Assembly (NCBI GenBank): GCA_002291945.1 | Contig: DBAZ01000067.1 | Span: 1 to 64,000, forward strand | DNA from: Tepidimonas sp. UBA997 | GTDB lineage: Bacteria; Pseudomonadota; Gammaproteobacteria; Burkholderiales; Burkholderiaceae_C | Reading direction: 5' to 3' | DNA length: 64,000 nucleotides | Shown: piece by piece, positions 41,367-50,194 of the stretch | Layout: each line of letters starts with the position of its first letter | How positions within the stretch are numbered: position 1 is the first letter of the stretch | Program-made: the position numbers and the translations under genes | The notes under the pieces: generated by a model | What the model was told of the DNA's origin: nothing | Seen by the model: only the letters and a program-made list of their open reading frames with translations | Database searches by the model: none

Positions 41367-42482
41367 TCACAGATCGAAGGTGCCAGCAGTGGCCTCGGCA
41401 CTGGCCCCACCAGCGGCCACCAAACGGCGCAGTGCTTCGACCAGAATGGCGCACTGCGCATCGGTGCCCACCGTGATGCGCAGGAATTGATCGATGCGCG
41501 GCAGCTTGAAGTGCCGCACCAAAATCGCCTGTTGCCGTAACGCGGCAGCCAACTGGGCACCGTCGTGCGCCGGGTGGCGAGCAAACACAAAGTTGGCGGC
41601 GGACGGCAGAACCGCGAAGCCCAGCGCCGCAAGGTCGGCCACCAGTTGGTCGCGGGTCTGGATCACCCGCTGGCAGTTGGCCCGGAAAAACGCATCGTCT
41701 TGCACCGAGGCCACGGCACCCGCCAGCGCCAGGCGGTCGAGCGGGTAGGAGTTGAAACTGTTCTTGACCCGCTCCAGCCCCTCGATCAGATCGGCATGGC
41801 CTACCGCATAGCCCACACGCAAGCCCGCCAGCGAACGGCTCTTGGAGAAGGTGTGTACCACCAGCAGGTTGGGGTAGCGATCCACCAAGGCGATGGCGCT
41901 CTGTCCGCCGAAATCGACGTAGGCCTCATCCACCAGCACGACGGCATCCGGGTTGCCGGCCACGATGCGCTCGACCGCCTCCAGCGGCAGCAGCGTACCG
42001 GTCGGTGCGTTCGGGTTGGGGAAGATGATGGCCCCAGCCCGTTGGCCGTTGCTGGGCAGATAGTCTTGCGCCTGCAGGGTGTAGTCATCGGCCAGCGGCA
42101 CGGCCCGGTGCCGGATGCCGTACAGGCCGCAATAGACCGGATAGAAAGAATACGTCACGTCCGGGAACCACAGTTCCCGATCCTGCTTGAGCAGCGCCTG
42201 AAAGGCGTGCGCCAGTACCTCGTCCGACCCATTGCCCACGAATATCTGTGCGCGCTGCACCCCGTGCTGACTGGCCAGTACGGCTTTGAGTGCATCGGCA
42301 TTCGGGTCGGGGTAGAGGCGCAGGGCGTCTGTGGTGGCGTCGCGTATGGCTTGCAATGCCTTGGGCGACGGCCCGTAAGGGTGCTCGTTGGTGTTGAGCT
42401 TGACCAGGTTGTCGATGGTGGGCTGTTCGCCCGGCGTGTAGGGGGTCAGGCCGTGAACCACGGCACTCCAGTAGCGGCTCAT
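41367..42482 (-). CDS. hisC: Histidinol-phosphate aminotransferase, inverted in the his cluster
   Basis: A PLP enzyme converting imidazole acetol phosphate to histidinol phosphate. The 371-residue protein has [14 protein letters not shown] at 29-42, DEAYVDF at 185-191 and the PLP lysine Lys214 in [10 protein letters not shown]. Start choice: ATG 42482 gives the usual MSRYW N-terminus; an upstream ATG at 42500 adds six residues. All other his genes here are on the + strand, so hisC runs against hisD (38 bases between stops) and away from hisB (53 bases between starts), and needs its own promoter. Confidence 0.95.
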   Translation of the reverse strand: MSRYWSAVVHGLTPYTPGEQPTIDNLVKLNTNEHPYGPSPKALQAIRDATTDALRLYPDPNADALKAVLASQHGVQRAQIFVGNGSDEVLAHAFQALLKQDRELWFPDVTYSFYPVYCGLYGIRHRAVPLADDYTLQAQDYLPSNGQRAGAIIFPNPNAPTGTLLPLEAVERIVAGNPDAVVLVDEAYVDFGGQSAIALVDRYPNLLVVHTFSKSRSLAGLRVGYAVGHADLIEGLERVKNSFNSYPLDRLALAGAVASVQDDAFFRANCQRVIQTRDQLVADLAALGFAVLPSAANFVFARHPAHDGAQLAAALRQQAILVRHFKLPRIDQFLRITVGTDAQCAILVEALRRLVAAGGASAEATAGTFDL

Positions 42483-42535
42483 AGAGCAGGATGGTATCAT
42501 GACCCCCCGATCAACCCACTGGAACACGCGCCCTC

Positions 42536-43123
42536 ATGCGGCAAGCCGAAGTCACTCGCCACACGCTCGAAACCCGCATCACGGTGCGCGTCAATCTGGA
42601 CGGGACGGGCCAGTCCAGCTTGCACACCGGCATCGGTTTTCTGGATCACATGCTCGATCAGATCGCCCGGCACGGCCTGATCGACCTCGACGTGCGCTGC
42701 GAAGGCGATCTGCACATCGACGGCCACCACACGGTGGAAGACATCGGCATCACCCTCGGGCAGGCCTTCGCGCAGGCGGTGGGCGACAAAAAAGGCATCC
42801 GCCGCTACGGCTATGCCTACGTGCCGCTCGATGAAGCGCTCAGTCGCGTGGTGGTGGACTTTTCCGGCCGCCCGGGCCTGCACACCGAGGTGGCTTTCAC
42901 GGCTGGCATGATCGGGCAACTCGACACCCAGCTCATCTACGAGTTTTTCCAGGGTTTTGTCAACCACGCTTGGGTCACGCTGCACATCGACAACCTCAAG
43001 GGCGTCAATGCACACCACCAGTGCGAAACCATTTTCAAGGCCTTCGCCCGCGCTTTGCGTGCCGCCCTCGAACTCGATCCGCGCCAGACCGGGGTGATCC
43101 CTTCGACCAAAGGTGCGCTCTAA
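42536..43123 (+). CDS. hisB: Imidazoleglycerol-phosphate dehydratase
   Basis: Dehydrates imidazole glycerol phosphate in histidine synthesis. The 195-residue monofunctional enzyme has the metal-binding motifs [23 protein letters not shown] and NAHHQCE. It lacks the histidinol phosphatase domain of the enterobacterial fusion. Because hisC is inverted, this gene begins a new transcription unit, and its promoter must lie in or near the 53-base gap shared with hisC; no clear promoter is seen. The ribosome site is weak (TGGAA). Confidence 0.96.
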   Translation: MRQAEVTRHTLETRITVRVNLDGTGQSSLHTGIGFLDHMLDQIARHGLIDLDVRCEGDLHIDGHHTVEDIGITLGQAFAQAVGDKKGIRRYGYAYVPLDEALSRVVVDFSGRPGLHTEVAFTAGMIGQLDTQLIYEFFQGFVNHAWVTLHIDNLKGVNAHHQCETIFKAFARALRAALELDPRQTGVIPSTKGAL

Positions 43124-43174
43124 CCAGTTTCATCTTTTTGACCCCGTGTTCACTCGACTGAACCCCTACCCCGT

Positions 43175-43840
43175 ATGAACCGACAGACCGTGGCCGTGGT
43201 GGATTACGGCATGGGCAATCTGCGCTCCGTGGCCCAGGCCGTGATGCATGCCGCGACCGCCGTCGATCATGTCGATGTGGTCGTCACGGCCAGCCCGCAG
43301 GTGGTTCGTGCGGCGCACCGTGTGGTGCTGCCGGGCCAAGGGGCGATGCCGGATTGCATGGCCGAGCTGGCCCGCAGCGGTCTGCGCGATGCCGTGCTGG
43401 AAGCGGCCAGCCAAAAGCCCTTGTTTGGCGTGTGCGTGGGTATGCAGATGCTGCTCGACCACAGCGAGGAGGGCGACGTGGCCGGTCTGGGGTTGATCCC
43501 CGGCCAGGTACTGCGCTTTGCGCTCGAAGGCCAGACGCAAGCCGACGGCAGCCGCTACAAAGTGCCTCAGATGGGTTGGAACCGGGTGTTTCACCAGCTC
43601 GGTCGCGGGCCTGCCCACCCGATGTGGCAGGGTATTCCCAACGGCAGTTACTACTACTTCGTACACAGCTTCTATGCCCGCCCCGAGCGGCCCGAGCACA
43701 GTGTGGGCGAGTCCGAATACGGCCCCCGATTCACCTGTGCCATTGCACGCGACAAGCTGTTTGCCACCCAGTTTCATCCCGAAAAAAGCGCCGACCAAGG
43801 GCTGGCGCTGTATCGCAACTTCTTGCACTGGAACCCCTGA
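43175..43840 (+). CDS. hisH: Imidazole glycerol phosphate synthase, glutaminase subunit
   Basis: The glutaminase half of IGP synthase; it releases ammonia that passes to HisF. The 221-residue protein has the nucleophile Cys87 in FGVCVGMQ and the His-x-Glu pair in TQFHPEKS near residue 201. It follows hisB by 51 bases and precedes hisA by 4. Confidence 0.96.
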   Translation: MNRQTVAVVDYGMGNLRSVAQAVMHAATAVDHVDVVVTASPQVVRAAHRVVLPGQGAMPDCMAELARSGLRDAVLEAASQKPLFGVCVGMQMLLDHSEEGDVAGLGLIPGQVLRFALEGQTQADGSRYKVPQMGWNRVFHQLGRGPAHPMWQGIPNGSYYYFVHSFYARPERPEHSVGESEYGPRFTCAIARDKLFATQFHPEKSADQGLALYRNFLHWNP

Positions 43841-43844
43841 AGCC

Positions 43845-44585
43845 ATGCTGCTGATCCCTGCCATCGACTTGAAAGACGGCCAATGCGTACGCCTGAAACA
43901 GGGCGATATGGGCCAATCCACCGTATTCGGCAACGACCCGTCGGCCATGGCGCGCAACTGGGTCAGCAAAGGTGCCCGGCGCGTCCACCTGGTGGACCTC
44001 AACGGGGCTTTCGCCGGCAAACCCAAGAACGAAGCGGCGATCCGCGGCATCCTCAAGGAAGTGGGCGGCGAGGTCGATGTCCAGCTCGGCGGCGGCATCC
44101 GCGACCTCGACACCATCGAGCGCTACCTGGACGCCGGATTGCGCTACGTCATCATCGGCACGGCGGCAGTGAAAAGCCCCGGCTTCCTGCAGGATGCCTG
44201 CACCGCCTTTGCCGGGCACATCATCGTCGGCCTCGACGCCAAGGACGGCAAGGTCGCCACCGACGGCTGGAGCAAGCTGACCGGCCACGAGGTGGTCGAT
44301 CTGGGCAAGAAGTTCGAGGATTACGGGGTCGAGTCCATCATCTACACCGACATTGGCCGCGACGGCATGTTGTCGGGCATCAACATCGAAGCCACCGTCA
44401 AGCTGGCTCAGGCCCTGACCATTCCGGTGATTGCATCGGGCGGCCTGTCCAATCTGCAAGACATACGCCAGTTGTGCGCGGTCGAGGGCGAGGGCGTGGA
44501 GGGCGTGATCTGCGGTCGCTCCATCTACAGCGGCGACCTCGACTTCGAGCAAGCGCAGCGCCTGGCCGACCAACTCAATGGCTGA
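43845..44585 (+). CDS. hisA: Phosphoribosylformimino-5-aminoimidazole carboxamide ribotide isomerase
   Basis: A 246-residue TIM barrel performing the Amadori rearrangement of ProFAR. Catalytic Asp8 is in IPAIDLKDG; the phosphate-binding strand VQLGGGIRD and the second half [13 protein letters not shown] with the second catalytic Asp are present. The start at 43845 follows the hisH stop closely. It is related to HisF by ancient duplication. Confidence 0.96.
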   Translation: MLLIPAIDLKDGQCVRLKQGDMGQSTVFGNDPSAMARNWVSKGARRVHLVDLNGAFAGKPKNEAAIRGILKEVGGEVDVQLGGGIRDLDTIERYLDAGLRYVIIGTAAVKSPGFLQDACTAFAGHIIVGLDAKDGKVATDGWSKLTGHEVVDLGKKFEDYGVESIIYTDIGRDGMLSGINIEATVKLAQALTIPVIASGGLSNLQDIRQLCAVEGEGVEGVICGRSIYSGDLDFEQAQRLADQLNG

Positions 44586-44617
44586 AGCATGAACCGGCCT
44601 CACGCTCGACACGTCGT

Positions 44618-44675
44618 GGCTGCGCTGCCCCGCCAGCGGGCGCGGCCTTGCTGGGGGCGGCCCTGCGCCGCAGCC
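44618..44675. repeat. GC-rich palindromic intergenic element before hisF
   Basis: The 94-base hisA-hisF gap is mostly a GC-rich element bounded by GGCTGCG (44618-44624) and CGCAGCC (44669-44675), with further internal complementarity between CCCCGCC-like and GGGGGCGG-like stretches. Similar GC-rich palindromes are scattered between genes in Comamonadaceae genomes, so it is probably a dispersed REP-type repeat. It ends 4 bases before the hisF ATG, leaving no recognisable ribosome site. Confidence 0.6.
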
Positions 44676-44679
44676 TGAC

Positions 44680-45480
44680 ATGCTCGCCAAACGCATCATC
44701 CCCTGCCTGGACGTGACCGGTGGCCGCGTCGTCAAGGGCGTCAATTTCGTCGAGCTGCGCGATGCCGGTGACCCGGTCGAGATCGCCGCCCGCTACAACC
44801 AGCAGGGGGCCGACGAACTCACCTTTCTCGACATCACCGCCACCAGCGACGGGCGCGACCTGATCCTGCCCATCATCGAGGCGGTGGCTTCGCAGGTGTT
44901 CATTCCCCTGACCGTTGGGGGTGGCGTGCGCACGGTGGATGACGTGCGCCGCCTGCTCAACGCGGGGGCCGACAAGACCAGCTTCAATTCAGCGGCGATT
45001 GCCCACCCGCAGGTGATTCGCGACGCCTCGGCCAAGTACGGCTCGCAGTGCATCGTGGTCGCCATCGATGCCAAGCGGCGCACCCCTGCCGACGAGCAGC
45101 GCCCCGATGCACAAGGCCTAGCCATAGGCCCGGGTTGGGATGTGTACAGCCACGGCGGGCGCAAGAACGTGGGCCTCGACGCAGTGGCCTGGGCGCGCCA
45201 GATGGCCGCTTTCGGCGCTGGCGAGATTCTGCTCACCAGCATGGACCGCGACGGCACCAAGTCGGGCTTCGACCTCGCGCTGACCCGTGCCGTGAGCGAC
45301 GCCATCGGCATTCCGGTGATTGCATCGGGCGGGGTGGGCAACCTCGACCACCTAGCCGACGGCGTGCAGCAAGGCGGTGCCGACGCGGTGCTGGCGGCCA
45401 GCATCTTCCACTACGGGGAGTACACCATTGGCCAAGCCAAGCAGCGCATGGCCGAGCGCGGCATCCCCGTGCGGCTGTGA
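44680..45480 (+). CDS. hisF: Imidazole glycerol phosphate synthase, cyclase subunit
   Basis: The cyclase half of IGP synthase, a TIM barrel of 266 residues. Catalytic Asp11 is in IPCLDVTGG and the second Asp in VVAIDAKRR near residue 130; VTLVG-type phosphate loops (LTVGGGVRT and VIASGGVGN) are present. The ATG lies just after a palindromic element with no clear Shine-Dalgarno sequence, unlike its neighbours. Confidence 0.97.
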   Translation: MLAKRIIPCLDVTGGRVVKGVNFVELRDAGDPVEIAARYNQQGADELTFLDITATSDGRDLILPIIEAVASQVFIPLTVGGGVRTVDDVRRLLNAGADKTSFNSAAIAHPQVIRDASAKYGSQCIVVAIDAKRRTPADEQRPDAQGLAIGPGWDVYSHGGRKNVGLDAVAWARQMAAFGAGEILLTSMDRDGTKSGFDLALTRAVSDAIGIPVIASGGVGNLDHLADGVQQGGADAVLAASIFHYGEYTIGQAKQRMAERGIPVRL

Positions 45481-45490
45481 AGGAGTCCAT

Positions 45491-45892
45491 GTGAACTGGC
45501 TCGATCAAATCCAATGGGATGCGCAAGGCCTGGTGCCCGCGATCGCCCAAGAGCAGGCCACCGGCGACGTGCTGATGTTCGCCTGGATGAACCGCGAGGC
45601 GCTGCAAAAAACCGCCGAGCTGGGCCGGGCGGTCTATTACAGCCGCTCCCGCGGCAAGCTCTGGTACAAGGGCGAGGAGTCCGGCCATGTGCAGACGGTA
45701 CACGAGATACGCCTCGACTGCGACCACGACGTGGTGTTGCTCAAAGTCACGCAACTCGGCCATGAGCCCGGCATTGCCTGCCACACCGGGCGGCACAGTT
45801 GCTTTTTCCAGCGTTACGAGGCCAACCAGCAAGGCGGTGCCTGGGCCAGTGTCGAGCCTGTGCTGAAAGACCCGGAGTCGATATACCGATGA
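45491..45892 (+). CDS. hisI: Phosphoribosyl-AMP cyclohydrolase
   Basis: Opens the adenine ring of PR-AMP in histidine synthesis. The 133-residue zinc enzyme has [16 protein letters not shown], the RLDCDHD metal site and the [10 protein letters not shown] cysteine pair. The start is GTG 45491, fixed by an AAGGAG sequence 5 bases before it. It overlaps hisE by 4 bases; the two are separate genes rather than the fused hisIE of enterobacteria. Confidence 0.95.
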   Translation: MNWLDQIQWDAQGLVPAIAQEQATGDVLMFAWMNREALQKTAELGRAVYYSRSRGKLWYKGEESGHVQTVHEIRLDCDHDVVLLKVTQLGHEPGIACHTGRHSCFFQRYEANQQGGAWASVEPVLKDPESIYR

Positions 45893-46260
45893 CCCCCCCC
45901 ACCGACACCCTGGATCGCCTGGCTGGCGTGATAGCCTCTCGCATGCCAGCCAACGGGGGCGACCCGGAGGCGAGCTACGTGGCCCGACTGTTGCACAAAG
46001 GGCCAGACGCCTTCTTGAAAAAAATCGGCGAAGAAGCGGGCGAGACCCTGATGGCCGCGAAAGACCTGCAGCACGGTCAGGGCACCCCCGAGGCGCTGGT
46101 CGGTGAAGTGGCCGATCTCTGGTTCCACAGCATGATCGCGCTGGCCCACTTTGGCCTGAGCCCAGCCGATGTGGTGGCCGAACTCGCTCGCCGTGAGGGC
46201 CTCAGCGGCCTAGAGGAAAAGGCCCTGCGCCAAGCCAAGGCAAGGGACGGTGAAGCATGA
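45889..46260 (+). CDS. hisE: Phosphoribosyl-ATP pyrophosphatase
   Basis: Hydrolyses PR-ATP to PR-AMP, the second histidine step. The 123-residue all-alpha protein has the MazG-like [16 protein letters not shown] metal-binding helix and [13 protein letters not shown]. The ATG overlaps the hisI stop, and the hisE stop overlaps the next membrane-protein gene, so all three are probably co-translated. Confidence 0.95.
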   Translation: MTPPTDTLDRLAGVIASRMPANGGDPEASYVARLLHKGPDAFLKKIGEEAGETLMAAKDLQHGQGTPEALVGEVADLWFHSMIALAHFGLSPADVVAELARREGLSGLEEKALRQAKARDGEA

Positions 46261-46619
46261 ATGAACCCCAAACGATCGACGGTATTGCCAAAACCCCGGA
46301 GCAACTCGCCAGTCTGCGCCAGTTGACGCTGGTGATCTACATCCTCTATGCCCTTTCGTGGCTGGTGGGCATCACCGCCATCGTCGCCATCATCATCAAC
46401 TACGTCAAACGCGAAGACGCGGCGGGCACGATTTACGCCAGCCACTTCACCTGGCAGATCCGCACCTTTTGGTGGGTATTGCTGGCTTGCGTCATCGGCA
46501 CGCTGACGCTGGTGATTGGGGCCGGTTTCGTGATTCTGTTCGTCACCGCCATCTGGTCCATCTACCGCTTGGTCAAGGGCGGGCTGTACTGGAACGATCG
46601 CAAGCCCATGCCCCACTGA
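46257..46619 (+). CDS. Small membrane protein, DUF4870-like
   Basis: A 120-residue protein with two or three hydrophobic segments, about 24-49 and 72-104, separated by the loop [22 protein letters not shown]. The pattern ([18 protein letters not shown]) matches the DUF4870-like family found widely in proteobacteria. The function is unknown. It overlaps hisE by 4 bases and precedes hinT by 16, a neighbourhood conserved in related organisms. Confidence 0.75.
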   Translation: MNEPQTIDGIAKTPEQLASLRQLTLVIYILYALSWLVGITAIVAIIINYVKREDAAGTIYASHFTWQIRTFWWVLLACVIGTLTLVIGAGFVILFVTAIWSIYRLVKGGLYWNDRKPMPH

Positions 46620-46635
46620 ATGTTGTTGATCAGCC

Positions 46636-46995
46636 ATGAACCACGACCCCAACTGTATTTTTTGCAAAATCATCGGCGGCCAGATTCCCAGCCGCAAGGT
46701 CTATGAAGACGCGGATGTCTATGCCTTTCACGACATCAACCCTTGGGCGCCGGTGCATTTTCTGATCGTGCCCAAGCTGCATATTCCGTCGATGGCGCAA
46801 CTGCAGCCCGAGCATGAGCGGCTGATGGGCCGGATCATGTTGTTGGCCCCCCGGCTGGCGCTGGAGCAGGGCTGTGAGGCCTACCCAGATGGCGGTTTTC
46901 GCGTCGTGTGCAACACCGGCAAGCACGGCGGGCAGGAGGTGCATCATCTCCATGTGCATGTGATGGGCGGCCCCCGACCTTGGCTCAAGGGGTGA
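46636..46995 (+). CDS. hinT: HIT-family nucleotide phosphoramidase (HinT-like)
   Basis: A purine nucleoside phosphoramidase of the histidine-triad family, 119 residues. The triad is VHHLHVHVMGG with His104, His106 (nucleophile) and His108, and the N-terminal CIFCKIIGGQIPS segment is typical. The two Cys of CIFC may bind zinc, as in some HIT proteins. Its physiological substrate is unclear. Confidence 0.92.
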   Translation: MNHDPNCIFCKIIGGQIPSRKVYEDADVYAFHDINPWAPVHFLIVPKLHIPSMAQLQPEHERLMGRIMLLAPRLALEQGCEAYPDGGFRVVCNTGKHGGQEVHHLHVHVMGGPRPWLKG

Positions 46996-47148
46996 TGCAG
47001 GCGCTTGCACTAGGGTAAACCCGCCCTTGAAATCGCCTCACCCAGCATACAACTATCGGGGAGAATAGACGGTTCGGCGGGGTTGCATCCCGAGACCGGC
47101 TTAAAATCGTTTCACAATTGGGGCGGGCCCCCGACACTGGAGTAAGAC

Positions 47149-47391
47149 ATGGGTACGTTTTCTATTTGGCACTGGCTGGTCGTTCTGGTGATCGTGCTGC
47201 TGGTGTTCGGCACCAAGAAGCTCAAGAACCTCGGCTCCGACCTCGGCGGCGCGGTCAAAGGCTTCAAGGACGGCGTGAAAGACGGCGGCACGACCGACGC
47301 CAACGCCAACGCAACCGCGCAGGTCGGGCAGGACAAGTCGCCCACCGCCGAAAAAACCACCATCGACGTCGAAGCCAAGACCAAGAGCTGA
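47149..47391 (+). CDS. tatA: Sec-independent translocase subunit TatA
   Basis: The pore-forming Tat subunit that carries folded proteins with twin-arginine signals across the inner membrane. The 80-residue protein has a membrane helix at about 5-20, the hinge [15 protein letters not shown], an amphipathic helix and a polar tail. A GGAG ribosome site precedes the ATG. The 153-base upstream gap holds an AT-rich TAAAAT near 47102 that may be part of the promoter, though no good -35 is seen. Confidence 0.95.
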   Translation: MGTFSIWHWLVVLVIVLLVFGTKKLKNLGSDLGGAVKGFKDGVKDGGTTDANANATAQVGQDKSPTAEKTTIDVEAKTKS

Positions 47392-47408
47392 GGGCGCTGC
47401 CCCGCCTG

Positions 47409-47426
47409 CCGCCACCCGGGTGGCGG
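47409..47426. promoter_or_regulatory. Perfect 18-base palindrome between tatA and tatB
   Basis: CCGCCACCCGGGTGGCGG is fully self-complementary and lies 17 bases after the tatA stop. It is followed by a pyrimidine-rich but not pure-T tract. As RNA it would form a stable hairpin, acting either as a weak terminator or as a 3' stabiliser of the tatA message. Confidence 0.6.
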
Positions 47427-47453
47427 TGTTCTTCTGTGTTCTAAAGGCATTGC

Positions 47454-47954
47454 ATGTTTGACTTGGGTATCTCCCAACTGGCCCTGATCGGGGTTGTCGC
47501 GCTGGTGGTCATCGGGCCAGAGCGGCTGCCCCGTGTGGCGCGCACGTTTGGCACCTTGCTGGGCAAGGCGCAGCGCTACGTGGCCGACGTCAAGGCCGAG
47601 GTCAACCGGTCGATGGAACTGGACGAGCTCAAGAAAATGAAAGAATCGGTCGAGAGTGCGGCGCGCGAGGTGGAGTCGTCGATCAGCAAAACCAGCTCCA
47701 GTTTCGAGAAAAACTGGTCTGACCTGACAGACGGTCTCGAAGGCAGTGCCTCATCCGCTGGCGCGTTCGATCCGACCGATGCCTATGCCCTCGGGGCACC
47801 GGTCTATCCGGAATACCGGCACCCCCGCAAAAAGTTCCGCCTCAAGCAGAAGGCGGTTCCGCAATGGTTCAAGGCCCGCAGCGGCGTGCGCACACATGCC
47901 CAGTCCGGGGCGGCCCGCGTGGCCCGTTTTCGTCCCCAATCGCGACCCTTCTGA
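47454..47954 (+). CDS. tatB: Sec-independent translocase subunit TatB
   Basis: The receptor partner of TatC. The 166-residue protein starts [21 protein letters not shown], giving one membrane helix, then the GPERLP motif (21-26) that separates TatB from TatA, an amphipathic helix, and a charged, variable C-terminus rich in Ser, Lys and Arg. Confidence 0.94.
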   Translation: MFDLGISQLALIGVVALVVIGPERLPRVARTFGTLLGKAQRYVADVKAEVNRSMELDELKKMKESVESAAREVESSISKTSSSFEKNWSDLTDGLEGSASSAGAFDPTDAYALGAPVYPEYRHPRKKFRLKQKAVPQWFKARSGVRTHAQSGAARVARFRPQSRPF

Positions 47955-47974
47955 TCGCTTCCAGATCCTGATTC

Positions 47975-48766
47975 ATGGCAGACCCGAAACACAAGGCTGA
48001 CGAACTCGCAGGCACCGAGCAGTCTTTTGTGCAGCACCTGATCGAGTTGCGCGACCGCATCTTGTACGCCCTCGGTGGGGTGGTGGCCTGCATGGTGCTG
48101 CTGGCGATCTGGCCCGGCCCCGGCGGGCTGATCGACCTGATCGCTGTGCCGATCCGCAACCACATGCCGCCCGATCTGAAGCTGATTGCGGTGGGGGTGT
48201 TCTCGCCCTTCTTCGTGCCGCTCAAGGTGCTGATGATGGCCGGCTTTTTGCTGGCGCTGCCTTGGGTCATGTACCAGATCTGGGCCTTCATTGCGCCGGG
48301 TCTGTACGGCCACGAGAAACGCTTTGCCATTCCGCTGATCGTGTTCGGCAGCGCACTGGCTTACGTGGGGATCGCCTTTGTCCAGCTTTTCGTGCTCGAC
48401 AAAATGTTTGCCTTCATCCAAGGGTTCACCCCGGACAGCGTGAGCGCCACCCCGGACATCGCCTCCTACGTGAGTGCCATCCTGTCGCTTTACCTCGCGT
48501 TTGCGCTGGCTTTCCAGGTGCCCATCGTGGTGATACTGCTGGTGCGCTTCAAGGTGGTGACGGTCGAGCAGCTCAAGAACTTCCGCGGCTATTTCATCGT
48601 GTTGGCGTTTGTGATTGCCGCCATCGTCACGCCACCCGACGTGATTTCCCAGATTGCGCTGGCGGTGCCCATGATCCTGCTCTACGAAGTGGGCATCATT
48701 GGGTCGCGCTGGTTCGTCAAGGCCACCCAGCGACCGGAAGAACCTGCCAGCGAGAAAACCGATTAG
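47975..48766 (+). CDS. tatC: Sec-independent translocase subunit TatC
   Basis: The core of the twin-arginine signal receptor, 263 residues with six membrane spans. Signature regions are FVQHLIELRDRILY at about 18-31, WAFIAPGLYGHEKRF and VTPPDVISQIALAVPM. It ends 4 bases inside the convergent protease gene. A substrate encoded in this window is the Rieske protein PetA. Confidence 0.96.
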   Translation: MADPKHKADELAGTEQSFVQHLIELRDRILYALGGVVACMVLLAIWPGPGGLIDLIAVPIRNHMPPDLKLIAVGVFSPFFVPLKVLMMAGFLLALPWVMYQIWAFIAPGLYGHEKRFAIPLIVFGSALAYVGIAFVQLFVLDKMFAFIQGFTPDSVSATPDIASYVSAILSLYLAFALAFQVPIVVILLVRFKVVTVEQLKNFRGYFIVLAFVIAAIVTPPDVISQIALAVPMILLYEVGIIGSRWFVKATQRPEEPASEKTD

Positions 48767-49908
48767 CGTGAGCGCCCGGTCGGGTTGCGCCTGCCCGGCA
48801 CGACGGTGAGAGTCATCGGGGTGTCGCGGCGCTCGATCACGATGTCGGCTGGTTCACCCGGGCGCAGCGCGGCCACCGCAGCCAGCAGGCCCGCCACATC
48901 GCGTATCGGTTGACCGGCGATGTGGGTAACGACGTCGCCCGGCCGCAAGCCAGCGGCGGCAGCGGGGCCGTTCTGCAGCACCCCGGTGATGATCACGCCT
49001 TGGGTGGCACCGATGCCAAAGTGCTGCGCCAGCTCGCGATCCAACTGCCGTGGTTCCACACCCAACCAGCCGCGGCTGACCGAGCCGTCGCGGACGATGG
49101 ATTCAAGCACAAAGCGTGCCGTCGAGGTCGGGATGGCAAAGCCAATGCCCATCGATCCCCCGGTGCGGGAAAAAATGGCGGTGTTGATGCCCATCAGGTG
49201 CCCGTTCACGTCCACCAAGGCCCCGCCGGAGTTGCCGGGGTTGATCGCTGCATCGGTCTGGATGAAGTTTTCGAACGTGTTCAGGCCCAACTGGTTGCGG
49301 CCCAGCGCACTCACGATGCCACTGGTCACCGTCTGCCCGACGCCGAAGGGGTTGCCGATGGCCAGCAGCACATCGCCCACCTGCAACTGATCGGAGTCGC
49401 CCAGCAGGATCACAGGCAAGTCGGGCAGGTCGATCTTGAGCACCGCGAGGTCGGTTTCGGGGTCGGTGCCGATCACTTGGGCCAAGGCGTGGCGGCCGTC
49501 GCTGAGCTGGACTTCGATCTCGTCCGCGCCAGCAATCACGTGGTGGTTGGTGAGCAGGTAGCCCGCCGGGCTGACGATGACGCCAGAACCCAGCCCGGTC
49601 TGGGGCGTGGGGTGGGCCTGATCGCCAAAAAAGAAGCGGAACCACGGGTCGTTGGCGTGCGGGTGTTGCGCCGGTGCCGTGCGGGTGTTGATGCTGACCA
49701 CCGCTGGCGCAGCCCGTTGGGCCGCCTCGCTCAGGCTGGTGACAGCCACCAGCTCGCTGCGTCCCTGGCCGCTGACATCGACCACCGGGACGATGCTGGC
49801 CAGACGTGGCGGCTGCTCCAACCACTCGGGCTTGAGGGTGGCCACCACGAACCAGACCGCCACCAGAATGGTGACTGTCTGGGAAAACAACAACCACGTC
49901 CGATTCAT
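48763..49908 (-). CDS. Membrane-anchored HtrA/DegS-type serine protease
   Basis: A periplasmic serine protease anchored by an N-terminal span (about residues 6-24). The catalytic triad is His123 in LTNHHVIAG, Asp153 in ETDLAVLK and Ser227 in NPGNSGGAL. A single PDZ domain follows, as in DegS or AlgW, which sense misfolded porins and start the sigma-E response. I chose ATG 49908 (381 residues) because the AAGGA site is about 11 bases upstream; a GTG at 49917 would sit on top of that site. The target is not provable here. Confidence 0.9.
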   Translation of the reverse strand: MNRTWLLFSQTVTILVAVWFVVATLKPEWLEQPPRLASIVPVVDVSGQGRSELVAVTSLSEAAQRAAPAVVSINTRTAPAQHPHANDPWFRFFFGDQAHPTPQTGLGSGVIVSPAGYLLTNHHVIAGADEIEVQLSDGRHALAQVIGTDPETDLAVLKIDLPDLPVILLGDSDQLQVGDVLLAIGNPFGVGQTVTSGIVSALGRNQLGLNTFENFIQTDAAINPGNSGGALVDVNGHLMGINTAIFSRTGGSMGIGFAIPTSTARFVLESIVRDGSVSRGWLGVEPRQLDRELAQHFGIGATQGVIITGVLQNGPAAAAGLRPGDVVTHIAGQPIRDVAGLLAAVAALRPGEPADIVIERRDTPMTLTVVPGRRNPTGRSR

Positions 49909-50013
49909 GGATGACACGTTCCTTAAATTGCGACCTCTTGACCTTGATCAACGCATAAGCCGGGTTGATCGATCAGCATCGACCCATCAAGATTCACCAA
50001 CCGGAGCATATTC

Positions 50014-50166
50014 ATGCAGGCGATCGTCGATCTTTTCACCACCAATTACGGCTTGTTCAGCTTGATTGTGATTGTGGGGGTGATTCTCATGGGATTTTGG
50101 TTTTTCCGCTTCTTTGTTCGCAAAATGGAGGAATCCGAGAGGGAAAATCGGCGTCTGGATTCGTGA
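50014..50166 (+). CDS. Small membrane protein, DUF3149-like (50 residues)
   Basis: A 50-residue protein starting MQAIVDLFTTNYGLFSLIVI, with one membrane helix at about 13-34 and a charged tail (VRKMEESERENRRLD). The DLF-x-x-x-YGLFSLIVI pattern and length match the DUF3149 family of betaproteobacteria. A GGAG site lies 7 bases upstream of the ATG. It sits between the divergent protease gene and the Nif3-like gene. The function is unknown. Confidence 0.75.
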   Translation: MQAIVDLFTTNYGLFSLIVIVGVILMGFWFFRFFVRKMEESERENRRLDS

Positions 50167-50194
50167 TGACGACGGCGGTGGGACAATCCCCCGC

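Noticed and set aside
48763..49908. Protease as a phage or defence component
   Set aside because: The triad, single PDZ domain and membrane anchor are those of a housekeeping HtrA/DegS protein in a conserved neighbourhood.
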